64,000 nt of DNA from Neobacillus pocheonensis (GCA_023702235.1 JAMQCR010000001.1:1054001-1118000), one strand, 5' to 3'; positions 9,774 to 18,872 are shown, numbered from the stretch's first letter. Notes: generated by a model not told the origin, from the sequence alone. A program made the numbers and translations.

Positions 9774-11255
9774 ATGAAAGTGGTGAAAGCTTTGGATGAA
9801 GAGAAAAATGAACAAGAGCAACTAACTGAAAACAAATCAGGTTATATTCGATTAAAGAAATTTCATTTTATCATGCTAGTATTTTTTGTTGTTTTTCTAT
9901 CGGCTGGGATAACAACATTTGCACTTGCGTTTGGAAAAGAAAAAGCTGTAACAGTTGGAACCGATAGGACGGAATTTAATAAACTCTATACAGCCTACGA
10001 TACGTTGAAAAGTGGATATTATCAAGGTGTGAATCAACAAAAACTAATTAACGGGGCTATAGACGGGATGGTTAAGTCTCTTGGTGACCCATACTCAGTG
10101 TATATGAGTAATGAGGAAGCAAAAAGCTTTAATAGCAGCATTTCTTCTTCCTTCGAAGGGATTGGAGCTGAAATTGAGGAGAAGGATGGGCATATTGTAA
10201 TTGTTTCCCCTATCAAAGGATCACCTGCTGAAAAAGCCGGATTAAAACCAAATGATATTATTATTGCTGTAAATGGAAAGAGCGTTCAAGGAATGAACTC
10301 TACACAAGCAGTTACGTTAATTAGAGGGAAAAAAGGGACAAAAGTTGAATTAACGATTCAGCGACCAGGAACAGCGGCATCGGTTAAGTTGCCGATTATC
10401 CGTGATGAGATTCCAATCGAAACAGTTTACGGTGAAATGGTTGGTGATGGCATTGCAAAAGTACAAATTACCAGTTTTTCTACCAATACATCAAAAGAGC
10501 TGGTTAAGACGTTAAATGACTTACAAAAACAGGGAATGAAAGGGTTAGTATTAGACTTACGCCAAAATCCAGGGGGATTATTGGACCAAGCAGTAAGTAT
10601 TTCTAGCATGTTTGTACCTAAAGGGAAAGTAATTGTGAAAGAAGAAGACCGCAATGGAAAGATAACAGAAATCCCTTCAGAGAATACTGGGAGCCCTACA
10701 CTTCCTTTGGTCGTATTAATTGATAAGGGTAGTGCTAGTGCTTCGGAAATTCTATCTGCTGCAGTGAAAGAATCAGCAGGTGTACCACTTGTTGGAGAGA
10801 AATCATTTGGTAAAGGAACTGTACAGACAGTTCAAGATTTTACTGATGGATCTAACCTTAAGTTAACAATTGCCAAATGGTTAACGCCAAATGGAAATTG
10901 GATTCATAAAAAAGGGATTCAACCTGATTATCCTGTAGCACTTCCAGATTATGCGTCCTTGTCAATTATTAATCCGGATACGGCCTTGTCGCTTTCTAAT
11001 GCTTCGACGGATGTTCAAACAGCACAGAAAATGCTGAAAGCAGTTGGTTATGATCCAGGTCGTGATGACGGATTTTTTGATGAAAAAACAAAAGCGGCGG
11101 TTGTTGCTTTCCAAACTGCACAAAAACTACCAGCAGATGGAATTTTAAAAGGTGACTCTACCTTAAAATTAATGGATCTTTTAAGAGAAAAGATTAAAGC
11201 GAATGATACACAACTACAAAAGGCAATTGAAGTATTAAAGGGAAGAATGAAATAA
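9774..11255 (+). CDS. ctpA: Carboxy-terminal processing protease, S41 family with PG-binding domain
   Basis: A membrane-anchored serine protease acting on the outer face. Order: cytoplasmic acidic tail, one membrane helix (about residues 30-52), a linker, a PDZ domain (about 122-205, GSPAEKAGLKPNDIIIAVNG), and the S41 core with the nucleophile motif GSASASE near 320 and the general-base lysine in GEKSFGKGTVQT near 345. A C-terminal peptidoglycan-binding repeat follows (about 415-470, YDPGRDDGFFDEKTKAAVVAF). Length 493 and location beside yodJ/deoD fit B. subtilis CtpA rather than CtpB. Start is uncertain: ATG 9774 lacks a clear ribosome site, and the in-frame TTG at 9792 follows GTGGTGAAAG. 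Confidence 0.85.
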   Translation: MKVVKALDEEKNEQEQLTENKSGYIRLKKFHFIMLVFFVVFLSAGITTFALAFGKEKAVTVGTDRTEFNKLYTAYDTLKSGYYQGVNQQKLINGAIDGMVKSLGDPYSVYMSNEEAKSFNSSISSSFEGIGAEIEEKDGHIVIVSPIKGSPAEKAGLKPNDIIIAVNGKSVQGMNSTQAVTLIRGKKGTKVELTIQRPGTAASVKLPIIRDEIPIETVYGEMVGDGIAKVQITSFSTNTSKELVKTLNDLQKQGMKGLVLDLRQNPGGLLDQAVSISSMFVPKGKVIVKEEDRNGKITEIPSENTGSPTLPLVVLIDKGSASASEILSAAVKESAGVPLVGEKSFGKGTVQTVQDFTDGSNLKLTIAKWLTPNGNWIHKKGIQPDYPVALPDYASLSIINPDTALSLSNASTDVQTAQKMLKAVGYDPGRDDGFFDEKTKAAVVAFQTAQKLPADGILKGDSTLKLMDLLREKIKANDTQLQKAIEVLKGRMK

Positions 11256-11262
11256 AAACGCT

Positions 11263-11305
11263 AATTGAGGCTGCCATATTGTGGTAGCCTCAATTTTTTT
11301 GTCAT
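11263..11305 (+). terminator. Intrinsic terminator after ctpA
   Basis: AATTGAGGCTGCCA / TGGTAGCCTCAATT stem, small loop, then T7. Confidence 0.9.
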
Positions 11306-11374
11306 CTTTCTTGTATATTTGTCATCATACTTTCCAACAATGGAATTAGACTAACGAGATTTGGTGGTGTGGAA

Positions 11375-12193
11375 ATGAGGAAATTATGCGTTGTTGTTAT
11401 TGTACTATCTTTTTTTGGCTATGGACCTTTAAAGTCCTTCTTTCATACTGTGATGAATACTGATGGAAAAAGCACGTCTGGTGAAACAATCATACAAAAA
11501 ATAAAAGACTCAACAAATTTATTTCCTCAGAGCGATAATAAGAAAGTTGAGAATTATTTGCTTACCGAAAATAGTGGTGATAAAAAGTCTTCCTTAACTG
11601 GATCTGCGATGGTCCTGAGATATGATAATGAAAAACATAAGCTAATGGTCACTTCTATTTTACTTCCGGGTAACCTCACTAATGGTAATGGAAATGACCT
11701 AGACGCGATGAAAAAAGAAGTGGAAAAAGACTACAAGGTAACAATTGATCATTACTTCAATCTTGATTCAGTCGGACTGGCGCATATCGTTGATCTCCTT
11801 GCTCCCAAAGGTATTAATTTGAATCATGATTCCAGCAAATATGTTCGGGGGAATGGTGACAATAAGTTGAATGGAAATGAATTCGTCTCAATCATTAATA
11901 CTGGTAATCCCGATAAAATAAACGCGGTAGTATCAGCATTAAAAAATGAAATAGAAACGAGTCAATCGGCTGAAAAGCTAGTTACTTTAGCCCCTTCAAT
12001 TATTAATGAAGCGATCAAAAGTGTAAAAACGGATCTAGGAAAAGGAGAGTTAATGGCATTGGGATACTCAGCAATGATGAACCCGATAACATCGATTGTA
12101 TCTTTACAACTTGCAGGGAAAAATCAATTAGAAAAGGCAAACACGGTAAATTCAATTGTTGGTAAAAAAGGACAAAATCGGGTATTTAATTAA
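11375..12193 (+). CDS. Secreted or membrane-anchored LytR-CpsA-Psr-like protein, divergent
   Basis: An N-terminal hydrophobic helix (about residues 3-18) is followed by an extracellular domain. It keeps the outline of LCP enzymes, which transfer wall polymers to peptidoglycan: TGSAMVLRYDNEKHKLMVTSILLPGN in place of the usual beta-strand plus IPRD, DSVGLAHIVDLLAPKGINLN in place of GFEKLIDALGGV, and KLNGNEFVSIINTGN in place of LNGxxALxYxR. The arginines that grip the polyprenyl pyrophosphate are not visible, so it may not be catalytic. ATG 11375 follows GGTGGTG; GTG 11369 is the longer alternative. Assignment rests on pattern only. Confidence 0.45.
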   Translation: MRKLCVVVIVLSFFGYGPLKSFFHTVMNTDGKSTSGETIIQKIKDSTNLFPQSDNKKVENYLLTENSGDKKSSLTGSAMVLRYDNEKHKLMVTSILLPGNLTNGNGNDLDAMKKEVEKDYKVTIDHYFNLDSVGLAHIVDLLAPKGINLNHDSSKYVRGNGDNKLNGNEFVSIINTGNPDKINAVVSALKNEIETSQSAEKLVTLAPSIINEAIKSVKTDLGKGELMALGYSAMMNPITSIVSLQLAGKNQLEKANTVNSIVGKKGQNRVFN

Positions 12194-12213
12194 ACAGCAG
12201 AATATATTAAAAA

Positions 12214-12240
12214 TCGGCGGATGAGTGAAATCATCCGCTT
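12214..12240 (+). terminator. Hairpin after LCP-like gene, possible weak terminator
   Basis: GCGGATGA (12217-) pairs with TCATCCGC. Only a poor T tract follows, so termination strength is doubtful. Confidence 0.4.
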
Positions 12241-12320
12241 CAACTATTTTTAGGATGAATTCTTCAATTGTTTTTAGATATAATAGAAGGAATGTTAATA
12301 GAATGCGAAGGGAAATGAAT

Positions 12321-13253
12321 ATGAAGAAAGCAGAAGTTTATATTTTATCAGGTTTTTTAGGGAGCGGGAAAACAACTTTATTAAAACGATTGATTGAAGA
12401 TGAACGAAGGCTGGGAAGAAAAATTGCGGTAATGATGAATGAATTGGGTAAAGTCTCGATTGATTCTGATGCTGTAATTAATGATGATGTGGCATTGAAA
12501 GAATTGTTAGGTGGGTGCATTTGCTGCTCCATCCAGGACAAACTTGAATCACAGCTTCAAGGGTTATTGTTAGAAGAAAAGCCGGAAGTCATTTATATTG
12601 AGACAACAGGTGCTGCACATCCTATAGAAGTATTGGATGCTATTCTTTCACCATTGTTTGCTGAGCACTTATTAATAAAAGGAATTTTGACAACTGTAGA
12701 TGGATTACGATGGTTGAATAGAAAAACGCTTAGCCCTCAACTTCAACAACTCATTCTTGAACAAGTAAGACATGCTGATTTTATTCTTATTAACAAAATG
12801 AATGAGATAACAGAGGTTGAGCAAGCAAGGATAACCTTTGAAGTACAATCGATTAATTCCGAAGCAAGATGTCTGCTTACTAATTATTCACAGGTCTCTA
12901 TCGACCAATTAAGAAAGCTTTCGGTTTCATTTGATAAGCAATCAGAAAGATTAGAACAGAAAAAGAAATTAAATTTAACAACTTTTGTTTTCCAATTTGA
13001 CAATACAATAAGCCATACAAAGTTTGAAGAATTTTTAAAAAGTCTACCGGATACTATTTATCGGATCAAAGGCTATGTAAAGTTTGACCATTCTAATTAC
13101 CCAACACTTTTTCAATTTTCTTATGGGATGCCGATTTATATGCAGGAATATATGAATTTTCCTTTAAACCTCGTTTTTATCGGTGAAAATATTGATTGGA
13201 ATCAAATTGAGATACAGCTTGTTGGTCTAGAGAATAATCCAAAAATCAAATAG
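12321..13253 (+). CDS. COG0523 (CobW/YjiA/ZagA) family GTPase, putative metallochaperone
   Basis: G3E GTPases of this group hand metals, often zinc, to target enzymes. The N-terminal domain has the Walker A LSGFLGSGKTTLLKRL, the metal-binding GGCICCS (CxCC) between Walker A and B, the Walker B-like EVIYIETTGAAHP and the NKxD-type LINKMNE. The C-terminal CobW_C domain has IYRIKGYVKFD. The start is taken at ATG 12321, after GAAGGGAAATGAAT; the upstream in-frame extension to 12225 looks non-coding. A TATAAT at 12279 may be its -10 box. The C-terminus lacks a long His-rich tail, so the metal cannot be named. Confidence 0.8.
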   Translation: MKKAEVYILSGFLGSGKTTLLKRLIEDERRLGRKIAVMMNELGKVSIDSDAVINDDVALKELLGGCICCSIQDKLESQLQGLLLEEKPEVIYIETTGAAHPIEVLDAILSPLFAEHLLIKGILTTVDGLRWLNRKTLSPQLQQLILEQVRHADFILINKMNEITEVEQARITFEVQSINSEARCLLTNYSQVSIDQLRKLSVSFDKQSERLEQKKKLNLTTFVFQFDNTISHTKFEEFLKSLPDTIYRIKGYVKFDHSNYPTLFQFSYGMPIYMQEYMNFPLNLVFIGENIDWNQIEIQLVGLENNPKIK

Positions 13254-13291
13254 GTTCATGAATGATTAATCCATCTTCAGGTAACTCTTTT

Positions 13292-13311
13292 AATGTAGTT
13301 TAAATTACATT
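13292..13311. promoter_or_regulatory. 20-bp near-palindrome before the secreted HFCIHF gene
   Basis: AATGTAGTTTAAATTACATT is palindromic apart from one mismatched pair and ends 14 bases before the ATG at 13326. It could be an operator or an mRNA hairpin beside the ribosome site GAGAGGGGG. Confidence 0.3.
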
Positions 13312-13325
13312 GAGAGGGGGATTAG

Positions 13326-14147
13326 ATGAAAAAGTCATTTGCTTTATTTGTATTAACACTTACCCTCCTTAATGGACAAAATATTCAAGCAGCCTCTGAA
13401 ATTAGCTATAAGATTGAGATGCTGCCATGGAATGAAGTCGATCATCTAGTACCCAGGTTTTCAAAATTCACTGTCCTAGATATTGAAACGGGAAAGAAAT
13501 TCAACGTGCAAAGAAGAGCCGGAAGTCATCATGCAGATGTACAGCCCTTGACATCAAAAGACACAAAAATAATGAAAAAGATTTACGGAGGAAAATGGAG
13601 CTGGAAGCGCCGAGCAATCATCGTGATTCATAAGGATAAATGGCTAGCAGCCTCGATGCATGGCATGCCACATGGTGCAGGCGCCTTAAAAAATAATTTT
13701 CCAGGCCATTTTTGTATTCATTTTTATGGAAGTACAACTCATCGGACAAATTCAATGGATTTGTCACATATGCTTATGGTATTGAAGGCTTCTGGAAAGT
13801 TGAATGGCTACTTAGGTAAAGCGAATCCTTACGAGGTCATTAGTGCCTATATAGCAGGATTTAAGCAACAGGATGAAAGGATTTCGTCCTTAGTATCACT
13901 GCAAAGGATTAAATGGAAACCAATCTTAGCTCAAATTGATAATGTAAGGATATCAAGGATGCCGCTATTACCTGCCGAGGATTTAACGGCAGAAATTAAT
14001 TTGGACATTCCGATTGAAATTGATTGGTACATAAAAAACAAAGGTAGGCAAATGTTCAAGGGAGAAATCCACTTAGTCCGTTTTTCACCCATTGATGCTT
14101 GGAGAGTGGATTCAAAACAGTTTTTAAAAGAAAATAACCTTAAATAA
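13326..14147 (+). CDS. Secreted protein of unknown function with HGMPHGAG / HFCIHF motif
   Basis: Begins with a clear signal peptide (SFALFVLTLTLLNG, likely cleavage after AAS near residue 23-25). The mature part has FTVLDIETGKKFNVQRRAGSHHAD, WSWKRRAIIVI and ASMHGMPHGAGALKN followed by FPGHFCIHFYGSTTHR. The spaced His and the Cys inside HFCIHF recall the catalytic layout of L,D-transpeptidases (HG...SHGC), but the motif is not the canonical one. A role on the cell wall or as a secreted Cys enzyme is only inferred. It is monocistronic, with a strong ribosome site and a bidirectional terminator. Confidence 0.6.
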   Translation: MKKSFALFVLTLTLLNGQNIQAASEISYKIEMLPWNEVDHLVPRFSKFTVLDIETGKKFNVQRRAGSHHADVQPLTSKDTKIMKKIYGGKWSWKRRAIIVIHKDKWLAASMHGMPHGAGALKNNFPGHFCIHFYGSTTHRTNSMDLSHMLMVLKASGKLNGYLGKANPYEVISAYIAGFKQQDERISSLVSLQRIKWKPILAQIDNVRISRMPLLPAEDLTAEINLDIPIEIDWYIKNKGRQMFKGEIHLVRFSPIDAWRVDSKQFLKENNLK

Positions 14148-14191
14148 TAAAAAAACACCTTTATGGTAATTCCCTTCATAAAGGTGTTTAT
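14148..14191. terminator. Bidirectional intrinsic terminator
   Basis: AAACACCTTTATG / CATAAAGGTGTTT, with A tract before and T tract after, between two convergent genes. Confidence 0.85.
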
Positions 14192-14195
14192 CAGT

Positions 14196-14441
14196 TTAAA
14201 TAGGTTGTTCACCGAATTTAATAAAGGTTCGTTCGTCTTCGATTAAGCCGCATGCACCACATTGTACGCGATAATCAGGGCCGTTGTAGGGGAGATGAAA
14301 TGGCTCCAAATCACTTTCTCCGTACTCACGAACCACATCACCGGATTGGGGGTCGAGCTTTACTGATTGAGCAACCTGTTGGATGATATTAAATCGACTG
14401 CGGTTTGTTTTGCAATTTGGGCATCTGTATGGAGTTGACAT
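14196..14441 (-). CDS. Small zinc-ribbon-like protein, unknown
   Basis: 81 residues, starting [18 protein letters not shown] and ending with [20 protein letters not shown]. The CPNC and CGAC pairs are about 55 residues apart and would form a single zinc site. The start at 14441 is chosen because the ribosome site AAGGAG lies just before it; the ATG at 14456 would place that site inside the gene. Such proteins are common in Bacillus and mostly uncharacterised. Confidence 0.65.
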   Translation of the reverse strand: MSTPYRCPNCKTNRSRFNIIQQVAQSVKLDPQSGDVVREYGESDLEPFHLPYNGPDYRVQCGACGLIEDERTFIKFGEQPI

Positions 14442-14525
14442 GTGTTTCTCCTTCAATTGAATTGTATAAACCTATTTTTTGCTATAATGTTAAAAAATAT
14501 GTAAAATTTACAGGAGCTGAGTTAA

Positions 14526-14810
14526 TTGTCAAACGAAAAGGAAGATTTTGATAGATTATTAGCGGAATATCGCAGTATTTGGAACAATCGATTATTAGTT
14601 ACTTGTGAAAAAAATAGTGAGGCAACCCTAAAAGAAGCTATTAAAAGAGAACTATTAGATGAAAACTCACATCCGAGAATTCGAAAGAATAGGTATGAAA
14701 AATATTACTTTGCAATAAAAAGAGTTATGAATTCTACGGTGTCACAAGAGGGTAAACTACTTATTATTGAGATTCATAACCAAATAATGGAAGAAGTAGA
14801 TCTTCTTTAG
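14526..14810 (+). CDS. Hypothetical protein (94 aa)
   Basis: Highly charged, mainly helical frame (SNEKEDFDRLLAEYRSIWNN, then KEAIKRELLDENSHPRIRKN). It uses a TTG start at 14526 preceded by AGGAGCTGAG. No family recognised. It converges on the Hsp20 gene and shares a long hairpin with it. Confidence 0.6.
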   Translation: MSNEKEDFDRLLAEYRSIWNNRLLVTCEKNSEATLKEAIKRELLDENSHPRIRKNRYEKYYFAIKRVMNSTVSQEGKLLIIEIHNQIMEEVDLL

Positions 14811-14854
14811 GATAAATACTAGAAGACAGCTTAGGCTGCCTCTTAGTATTTATC
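14811..14854. terminator. Long hairpin between convergent genes
   Basis: GATAAATACTAgaAGaCAGC / GCTGcCTcTTAGTATTTATC, about 18 of 20 positions paired around a TTAG loop. The right arm is also the last codons and stop (14843) of the Hsp20 gene. It lacks a T tract. Confidence 0.55.
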
Positions 14855-15313
14855 AGGGTTTGTATGGTTGAAGTTAATAGGGATCTTTTCGCTATCTTCT
14901 CTGTAAAAAGGCATGAAAATAACAAGAATTCCATTGCGAATTTCCGAACGGATTTTATTAGCAAAAATAGGATAGGGAAGTGTTAGTTCCTTTATAAATT
15001 TCCGATTGGCTCTTTCTTTAAGAAAATATTTACAATTTTGCTTTAATGTTTTAAATTCCCCAGTGATCGTTAAAACCTGCTGATTGACGGTAATGTGGAG
15101 ATCTTCCTTGGCCATCCCTGGGATTTCTGCTTCAATTATGAGTTCATTTTCGGTTTCGTATAAATCACATTTTGGAAATAATTCCTTTATAGTTGTTAAG
15201 GAATTTAAAGAGGGAATGTTTTCGTTATTTTCATTTAAAATTTGATTCCAGAACTTATCGGATTGAAATTGTTGAGCAGCGTCCATCCATTTTTTAAACT
15301 TATCTATTTCCAT
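14843..15313 (-). CDS. Hsp20/alpha-crystallin family small heat shock protein
   Basis: An ATP-independent holdase that binds unfolding proteins. The 156-residue frame has a variable N-terminal arm and then the alpha-crystallin domain: KCDLYETENELIIEAEIPGMAKEDLHITV (IPG strand), LTITGEFK, ERANRKFIKELTLPYPI and NGILVIFMPF near the C-terminus. The ribosome site GAGGTG sits before the ATG. It lies beside a second Hsp20-like gene on the same strand, 75 bases apart. Confidence 0.85.
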   Translation of the reverse strand: MEIDKFKKWMDAAQQFQSDKFWNQILNENNENIPSLNSLTTIKELFPKCDLYETENELIIEAEIPGMAKEDLHITVNQQVLTITGEFKTLKQNCKYFLKERANRKFIKELTLPYPIFANKIRSEIRNGILVIFMPFYREDSEKIPINFNHTNPDKY

Positions 15314-15388
15314 ATATGCACCTCTTACTTGTAATCCGTTATTCCATCTTATTTTAAGATAAGAAATTCATGCAAAAAAGATTTAAGT

Positions 15389-15865
15389 TTACATGATTTC
15401 AGTTACATCAATTTGAGAAAACTGCATATCAACATTCTTCGGGATTTTAACTTCAAGGATACCTTCTTTAAAATTAGCAGATGCACCTTTCTTTTTTACA
15501 ATCGCTGGAAGTGTGATTGTATGTTTATCCTCGACCTGTGGGATATGCTCTACTATCAACTGGTTCGAGGTATGATAAATGCGTAGTTGTCTTAGCCATT
15601 CATCATTTCTAATCGGGATCCTCACAAATACAAAATCGTGGGTCTCAAAGGCGGATGAATTTAATTCACCTACTGTAGATTGCTGTTGTGTCACAGAAGA
15701 TTGGAAACCGCTGAACATATCTTGAGGGTTCATCATTCCCCTCATATTTCCAGGCATCATTTTTCCCATTATATCTTGGACATAGTTTTCAATTTGATCA
15801 GGCTTCACTTTTTGCATTACATCCTTCATATCTTTACCAAAAGGGAACATATTCCAGGGGAACAT
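15389..15865 (-). CDS. Hsp20-like protein, possibly a spore coat / germination (GerT-like) protein
   Basis: An N-terminal Met/Pro/Gly-rich segment (MFPWNMFPFGKDMKDVMQK, MMPGNMRGMMNPQDMF) is followed by a divergent alpha-crystallin domain: DFVFVRIPIRNDEWLRQLRI, HTITLPAIVKKKGASANFKE and GILEVKIPK. This arrangement resembles the Bacillus spore proteins GerT/CotP rather than general small heat shock proteins. The start at 15865 follows AAAGGATGG; the ATG at 15883 is the longer alternative. Spore localisation is inferred. Confidence 0.7.
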   Translation of the reverse strand: MFPWNMFPFGKDMKDVMQKVKPDQIENYVQDIMGKMMPGNMRGMMNPQDMFSGFQSSVTQQQSTVGELNSSAFETHDFVFVRIPIRNDEWLRQLRIYHTSNQLIVEHIPQVEDKHTITLPAIVKKKGASANFKEGILEVKIPKNVDMQFSQIDVTEIM

Positions 15866-16095
15866 AATTTTCCATCCTTTCATGGAATAAAAATAGCTTT
15901 AAACTAGGTACTTCCGGGGTATCAAGTTGGTCCTATTGATATCCATGATATGCATATATTGTCTAACCGTTATTAAAACTTACTGTGAATTCTTCTTTTG
16001 TTGAACGATTTGCGGAGAATAATCTCTAAAAATTTGCATATATATTTAAATCTTTTTAACATAGAGGAAAGAGAAAAATTAAAAGTTGAGAGGTA

Positions 16096-16900
16096 ATGAA
16101 CGTGAACACTAAAACTGCTTTGATTACAGGAGGAGCTTCCGGTATTGGGAAAGTTACTGCTTTCCAGCTAGCACAAAAGGGATACCAAATTGTTATCAAC
16201 TACCGAAATAGTGAGTCAGAAGCCATTCTTTTAGCAAAGCATTTGAACGATCACTATGGGATAAAGGTTATCACGATTCAAGGGGATATTGCCAAGAAGG
16301 ATGACTGCATCCGAATCGTTAATCAATCACTTTCAATCTTCTTCATCCATTGATATATTGATTCACAATGCAGGCCCATACATACATGAAAGAAAAAAGC
16401 TAACGGAGTATAGTTTTGAGGAATGGGATTATTTGTTAGCTGGAAATTTATCAGCCGTTTTTTATTTATCAAAGCTGATTATACCCATAATGAGAAAGCA
16501 GAACTGGGGGAGAATTATTACGATGGGCTTTGACAGGGTTGAAACGGCACCTGGATGGGTTTATCGTTCAGCATTTGCGGCTGCAAAAACAGGACTGGCA
16601 TCCCTTACAAGGACAATTGCAATGGAGGAGGCTGGATATGGGATTACGGCAAATATGGTTTGCCCAGGGGACATTCTGAATGAATGGAAAGAAAAAAATA
16701 TTGATGAATCTTTAATTTCTAATGAAGAACAGGCACCTGTGGGCAGACCTGGGACCGGAGAGGATATTGCAAGAGTTGTTTCGTTCCTTATCGACGACAA
16801 ATCTAGCTTTATAACTGGAAGCATTATACCTGTTACAGGTGGGACGGATGTGTTGAATAAGGTCAATAGAGTGAAAATTGATGAAGAACCAAAGATATAA
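16096..16900 (+). CDS. SDR family oxidoreductase (frame disrupted)
   Basis: A NAD(P)-dependent short-chain dehydrogenase. The N-terminal half has the nucleotide motif TGGASGIGKVTAFQLA (TGxxxGxG) and VINYRNSE. The frame breaks near 16330, then continues SSSSIDILIHNAGPY (NAG motif), a catalytic region WVYRSAFAAAKTGLASLTRT, VCPGDI and SFITGSIIPVTGGTDVL. Total is about 267 residues. The usual YxxxK reads FAAAK, so a Phe stands where the catalytic Tyr is expected (the other Tyr is four residues earlier), and the preceding Ser motif is MGF. The substrate cannot be inferred. Start at ATG 16096 or GTG 16102, after GAGAGGT. Confidence 0.8.
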
Positions 16901-16934
16901 AAAGCCTAATCCTTTTAAGAATTAGGCTTTTTTC
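16900..16934. terminator. Bidirectional terminator SDR / MATE
   Basis: AAAAAGCCTAATcc / ttAGGCTTTTTT type stem with A and T flanks. Its right arm overlaps the last codons of the convergent MATE gene. Confidence 0.8.
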
Positions 16935-18289
16935 TCCTCAATTGCAGGGTGATTTGTTTTTTGAACCCATAGAAGCCTACATAATAGACAAATTGCACCG
17001 ACAGCAAGACCTGCAATGAGGCCAATCCAATAACCGAAAGCTCCTAGTCCTGTATAAGTTGCCATTAAATACCCTATGGGCAATCCGATAATCCAATAGG
17101 ATATGAGTGTGGCTATGAAGGTAATATTTACGTCTTTATAACCTCTGAGTGCTCCTTGGACTGGGGCTTGTATAGCATCTGATAATTGAAAAAATAATGC
17201 ATATAGCAAAAATTGGCCAGTTAATTTTAGCACGATTGGATCATTTGTATAAATACCTGCGATTTTTAAACGGAATAAAAGTAAAATCATTCCGCAAAAA
17301 CCTGCAAGAAAAATAGCAATTCCAAGGCCGATCCAGCTATATTCCTTTGCATCATAATGCCTTTTTGCTCCTACTTCAAATCCCACCAAGATGGTTAATG
17401 CCATCGAGATGCTTAGAGGAAGCATATATAAAAAGGAGGCAAAATTTAATGCAGCCTGATGGCTCGCGATTGTATTTGTATCAAAGGTACTCATTAATAA
17501 GGTAACAGCAGCAAAAATGCTCGTTTCAAAAAAAATGGAGAAACCAATTGGAACGCCAATTTTTAGAATATCTTTCCACTTGGAAAAAGAAACACGATAA
17601 AAGTTACTGAAAATACCGTAATTAGAAAATGGGCGATTTGTGCATATTATAAAAACGGCAATAGAAGTAATAATCCAATATGTAATGGCAGTAGCAAAAC
17701 CAGATCCAACTCCTCCTAGTTCAGGAAAACCAAATTTCCCATAAATAAGAAAATAGTTAAAAATAACATTTATCGGCAAAGAGCTTAAAGTAATCATCAT
17801 CGTAACTCGCGTTTTTCCAAGGGCATCGATAAATGACCGTAACACGTTATAAGCGAAAAGGGGAATCATCCCAAAACTTAAGGCAATTAAATAGTTATGT
17901 GCTACCTTTCTTACATGTTCTTCTAGATTCATTCCATTAAGTAGTGGATTAAGGATAAACGACCCTATTGCCATAACTAAAATCGCAATACAAACGGAAA
18001 GGTATACCCCTTGGATAACGGAAAAAGCCACCTTATCTTGCTGCTTGCTTCCAGTTAATTGCGCTACTATCGGGGTAACAGCGAGTAAGATCCCACTCAA
18101 TCCAGTGAAAACAGGTACCCATAATGAAGAGCCAATAGCAACACCTGCTAAATCAGATGGACTATAGTGCCCGGACATTGTAACATCAAAAAAATTCATC
18201 GAAAAAAGACCTAGCTGTGTAATTAAGATTGGAATGAGAAGATAAATAAGTTGTCTTAGCTTTTGTTTTTTTGTATATGTTTGCTTCAA
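16922..18289 (-). CDS. MATE family multidrug efflux transporter (NorM/YojI type)
   Basis: 455 residues with about twelve membrane helices in two repeated halves. It begins [33 protein letters not shown], the typical start of the NorM branch, and has the paired repeats [16 protein letters not shown] ([23 protein letters not shown]) and [15 protein letters not shown]. Such pumps use Na+ or H+ to export cationic drugs. The cluster resembles B. subtilis YojI, but a single substrate cannot be named. Intact, monocistronic. Confidence 0.88.
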   Translation of the reverse strand: MKQTYTKKQKLRQLIYLLIPILITQLGLFSMNFFDVTMSGHYSPSDLAGVAIGSSLWVPVFTGLSGILLAVTPIVAQLTGSKQQDKVAFSVIQGVYLSVCIAILVMAIGSFILNPLLNGMNLEEHVRKVAHNYLIALSFGMIPLFAYNVLRSFIDALGKTRVTMMITLSSLPINVIFNYFLIYGKFGFPELGGVGSGFATAITYWIITSIAVFIICTNRPFSNYGIFSNFYRVSFSKWKDILKIGVPIGFSIFFETSIFAAVTLLMSTFDTNTIASHQAALNFASFLYMLPLSISMALTILVGFEVGAKRHYDAKEYSWIGLGIAIFLAGFCGMILLLFRLKIAGIYTNDPIVLKLTGQFLLYALFFQLSDAIQAPVQGALRGYKDVNITFIATLISYWIIGLPIGYLMATYTGLGAFGYWIGLIAGLAVGAICLLCRLLWVQKTNHPAIEEKKA

Positions 18290-18423
18290 TTGTTTTTCCT
18301 CATTTTCATTAGTTTAACGAAAAACATTATAACATGGAAAATAGTTTTATTGCGTACATAAGGAATATTAAGGCAAATCTTTCATAAACTGTAGGAAACA
18401 AAATAAACAAGAATAACCCACCT

Positions 18424-18457
18424 TGGACCCTAATATTATCTGTAAGGGTCATTTTTT
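18424..18457 (+). terminator. Orphan intrinsic terminator
   Basis: GGACCCT / AGGGTC stem followed by TTTTTT in the 298-base gap between the MATE gene and the 52-aa ORF. No plus-strand gene precedes it closely, so it may end antisense or leader transcription. The rest of the gap shows no gene. Confidence 0.6.
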
Positions 18458-18587
18458 ATTTATCCTAGTTATGTTCACAAATTATTCAAACTGCTTTTAC
18501 AATTTTTTGAACTATTTGATTTCGTGGAATGAAAATGTCTTCTTTAGTGGATAATAGTATTAATCATCAATGAAAGGAGCAAAGAAA

Positions 18588-18746
18588 ATGAGTTTTAACA
18601 TGAATCGAATTAATCCAAATCAAACCCAAGTATTTTTTCATGATGGCCGTTTTGAAACGTTAACGAATGAGGAATTAGATGATTTTTTGCTCCAAATGGG
18701 TCTTAGTGATGTAAACGAAGCACTAGAACAAAATCTTACGGAATAA
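18588..18746 (+). CDS. Small hypothetical protein (52 aa)
   Basis: The frame MSFNMNRINPNQTQVFFHDG continues RFETLTNEELDDFLLQMGLS and an acidic tail. An excellent ribosome site, AAAGGAG, lies ten bases before the ATG, and a hairpin with T run follows. Acidic and soluble. I do not recognise a family. Confidence 0.65.
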   Translation: MSFNMNRINPNQTQVFFHDGRFETLTNEELDDFLLQMGLSDVNEALEQNLTE

Positions 18747-18760
18747 TACTTTTTTAAAAC

Positions 18761-18799
18761 CTATGACTTTGCCGCGTTAGCGACTTAGTCTTTTTTTCT
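18761..18799 (+). terminator. Probable terminator after 52-aa ORF
   Basis: Imperfect stem GACTTTGCCGC / GCGACTTAGTC followed by seven T. Confidence 0.55.
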
Positions 18800-18840
18800 A
18801 ATTCGAAATTTCTTTCCTAATTTATTTAATAAAGGAAAGA

Positions 18841-18867
18841 AAGCTGACTCAAATTGAGTCAGCCTTC
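18841..18867. terminator. Hairpin after GNAT gene
   Basis: GCTGACTCAA / TTGAGTCAGC perfect ten-base stem. In the minus direction it follows the acetyltransferase stop and leads into CTTTCTTTCC, a modest T tract. Confidence 0.65.
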
Positions 18868-18872
18868 TCATG

